Positions 7,333 to 8,769 of a stretch of 8,769 bases of DNA are shown piece by piece. The translations under genes and the position numbers were made by a program. How positions within the stretch are numbered: position 1 is the stretch's first letter; every line of letters begins with the position of its first letter. The notes below the pieces were generated by a model. The model was not told the DNA's origin. It made no database searches and was given only the letters and a program-made list of their open reading frames with translations. Source of the stretch: Akkermansia muciniphila (GTDB lineage Bacteria; Verrucomicrobiota; Verrucomicrobiia; Limisphaerales; UBA9464); assembly GCA_945873715.1 (NCBI GenBank), contig CAMCFL010000099.1, positions 1 to 8,769 on the forward strand, written 5' to 3'.

Positions 7333-7480
7333 CCGCTCAAGGATCCGGTGCTGGATTCCGACTTGGCAACCTTGATTTTGCCCGCCCGGTTTTCATCCGG
7401 GGCTGGCCTTCATTCATTCCGTTCCGTCTCAACTTTGGCCTTGTCGTGCCGGGGTGGGCACGGGTGAGTTGGATCCATTC
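7333..7480. promoter_or_regulatory. Divergent intergenic region between acyltransferase and PHP genes
   Basis: This 148-bp gap is the only sizeable noncoding stretch, and both flanking genes start away from it, so it should hold the promoters of the rightward PHP gene and of the leftward run. A somewhat AT-richer patch lies near 7369-7396. On the minus strand TTGCCA (7369-7364) resembles a -35 box but no matching -10 follows. On the plus strand TTGATT (7372-7377) has no convincing -10 either. I can therefore name the region as regulatory by position only. A short hairpin occurs at 7445-7462. Confidence 0.5.
7445..7462. repeat. Short GC-rich inverted repeat upstream of the PHP gene
   Basis: CGTGCC (7445-7450) and GGCACG (7457-7462) are perfect inverted copies separated by GGGGTG. 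The hairpin lies 18 bases before the PHP start codon, where it could act as an operator or leader hairpin. There is no T-run, so it is not a terminator. Six-base stems are expected by chance in GC-rich DNA and I give it little weight. Confidence 0.3.
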
Positions 7481-8769
7481 ATGAGGAAGATTTCCCGAGG
7501 AGCGCCGGTGCCGACGCGATTTCCCGTCCTGCTCGCAGCAGTGATCGGGTCCATGGCGGCGTTCGCCACGCACGGTGCCGATCCGCTCGGGAAGTCGCGA
7601 TACTCCTCCATGCAACGGATGACCCGCGTGCGCCTGGCCGCCGCCGAAGCCTCGATACAGGCCCTGTCGTCGAAGCGCCGGGTGCTTCCACCCCTGCCGG
7701 GACAGATCGATCTCCGGTGCAGCTTTCACGCCCATGCCGAGGACGCCTCGCACACGGCGGGGACGCGCCCGGAGATGCTGGCCGACGCGAAGCGGGCCGG
7801 CATGAATGCGATTTTTCTCAGTGACCATTTTCGTCCGCCGCGGGACTTCATGGATTCGTGGCGGTTCCTGACCAACGGGGTGCTGTTCGTCACCGGGTCC
7901 GAGTGGCGGGGATTCCTGGTGCATCCGATGGGATCGGTCCTGACCCATCAGGGCCTGGCCACCCCGGAGTTCGTGGCCAAGGTGACCACCGGCGATGGCA
8001 TGATCTTCCTGTCCCATATCGAGGAGCGACCGGATCATCCGATGGACGGCCTGACCGGACTGGAGATCTACAACCGACACTACGACGCCAAGCGGGACCT
8101 GCGGGGGATGCTGACATTGGTTTCGCGCCTGACGGATCCCAGGGAATTGAAGGAGTTGCAGACGTTGGTGGAGCTTTACCCCGACGGCGTACTGGCATCG
8201 CAGGTCGAGTATCCGGACGTCTACCTCGACAAGTGGGATTCGGAGACGGGCAGGCGCCGTTTGACCGGAGTTGCGGCAAACGATTGTCATCACAATCAGG
8301 TGTTCGTCCTGCACCGGGTGAACGATGGGTTGGCCCGGTTGGGAACGATTGTGGATCCGGTGGCCGGGATGCGCGAGGTGCCGGTGGCATTGCGTCCGGG
8401 CATGGCTCAGCTCCTCACCGGCCGCGCTGATGGTGAAACCTTTCGACTGGTGGATCTGGATCCCTACTACCGTGCCTTCCGCTGTGTGAGCACGCACGTC
8501 GTGGCACCCGCTTTGGAGGAAGGATCCCTGCGGACCGCGGTCAAGGCGGGTCATGTCTTCGTGGCCCACGAGTGGATGGGCGACGCCACGGGCTTCCGCA
8601 TGGCCTGGGTTGATGATGACGCGCCGGTGTTGTCGGATCGGGTACGGGCCTGGATGGGGGATGAAGCGCCCTTTGCAGCGGGTGGGCGGGTGGACGTCGA
8701 GAGTCCTTTGCCGGGGCGTCTCCGACTCATCCGGAATGGGAAGGAAATCGGCCGCAGTGAAGGCAACCG
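7481..8769 (+). CDS. Exported PHP-domain metal-dependent phosphoesterase-like protein (partial, 3' end missing)
   Basis: The frame opens at ATG 7481 and runs off the right edge after 429 codons. The N-terminus has basic residues, then a hydrophobic stretch FPVLLAAVIGSMAAFA (14-29) and small residues before ADP, which looks like a Sec signal peptide. Mature protein is therefore probably periplasmic or secreted. The PHP domain follows with its metal-ligand motifs intact: FHAHAE (82-87; His83, His85), FLSDH (112-116; Asp115, His116), GSEW (139-142; Glu141), LSHIEE (177-182; His179) and AANDCHH (265-271; Asp268, His270). PHP domains bind two or three metal ions and hydrolyse phosphoesters. Residues of about 330-429 look like a second, strand-rich domain (AVKAGHVFVAHEW, then LPGRLRLIRNGKEIG) often found after PHP in such proteins. 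It is transcribed away from the acyltransferase gene. The PHP assignment is strong. Substrate and exact role are unknown. Confidence 0.88.
   Translation, partial: MRKISRGAPVPTRFPVLLAAVIGSMAAFATHGADPLGKSRYSSMQRMTRVRLAAAEASIQALSSKRRVLPPLPGQIDLRCSFHAHAEDASHTAGTRPEMLADAKRAGMNAIFLSDHFRPPRDFMDSWRFLTNGVLFVTGSEWRGFLVHPMGSVLTHQGLATPEFVAKVTTGDGMIFLSHIEERPDHPMDGLTGLEIYNRHYDAKRDLRGMLTLVSRLTDPRELKELQTLVELYPDGVLASQVEYPDVYLDKWDSETGRRRLTGVAANDCHHNQVFVLHRVNDGLARLGTIVDPVAGMREVPVALRPGMAQLLTGRADGETFRLVDLDPYYRAFRCVSTHVVAPALEEGSLRTAVKAGHVFVAHEWMGDATGFRMAWVDDDAPVLSDRVRAWMGDEAPFAAGGRVDVESPLPGRLRLIRNGKEIGRSEGN

Noticed and set aside
7337..8569. A 410-codon minus-strand frame opposite the PHP gene
   Set aside because: The plus strand shows ordered metal-ligand motifs and a signal peptide. 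The opposite frame is His/Gln/Arg-rich with no recognisable fold.
1..8769. Search for a LexA box of the form TGTTC-N4-GAACA
   Set aside because: Several TGTTC pentamers occur (for example near 912, 3402 and 5452) but none is followed by GAACA at the right distance, and none lies before dnaE2.
1..8769. CRISPR arrays, tRNA/rRNA genes, insertion sequences, attachment sites, phage or defence genes
   Set aside because: No spaced direct repeats, clover-leaf or rRNA-like sequence, transposase, integrase or defence domain could be recognised on either strand.

Overview
The window is GC-rich (clearly above 60% by eye) bacterial chromosome, densely coding, with no rRNA, tRNA, CRISPR array, transposase or other mobile-element signature that I can see. 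The DnaE2-type polymerase, the style of the glycosyltransferase and PHP proteins and the near absence of Shine-Dalgarno sequences suggest a Verrucomicrobiota-like organism. That assignment is inference from protein style only, with moderate confidence.

Layout. Five genes are packed head to tail on the minus strand and read from right to left. They are a family-3 membrane acyltransferase (7332-6196), a full-length error-prone DNA polymerase DnaE2 (about 6169-3053), a polytopic membrane protein resembling a GT-C glycosyltransferase (3000-1426), a PfkB-family carbohydrate kinase (1369-464) and the N-terminal part of a family-2 glycosyltransferase of the TIGR04283 type (447-1, running off the left edge). 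The gaps are about 26, 52, 56 and 16 bases and I see no convincing intrinsic terminator between them, so one transcript is plausible. Across a 148-bp divergent intergenic region, a sixth gene runs rightwards (7481 to the right edge). It encodes a probably exported PHP-domain metal-dependent phosphoesterase with the metal-ligand motifs intact.

How the genes fit together. Four of the five minus-strand genes suit envelope or polysaccharide work: O-acylation, membrane glycosyl transfer, sugar phosphorylation and cytoplasmic glycosyl transfer. DnaE2, a lesion-bypass polymerase normally found beside imuA/imuB and SOS-controlled, is the outsider, and no imuA or imuB is visible here.

The most notable observation is at the acyltransferase/dnaE2 junction. 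The DnaE2 homology clearly begins about 40 codons before the first available ATG. Between the preceding in-frame TGA and that ATG there is no in-frame ATG, GTG or TTG. Directly in front of the coding region sits a perfect 7-bp inverted repeat with a 3-nt loop that overlaps the acyltransferase stop codon. The gene therefore seems to start at a non-canonical codon (CTG or ATC), or carries an error or an unusual translation arrangement.
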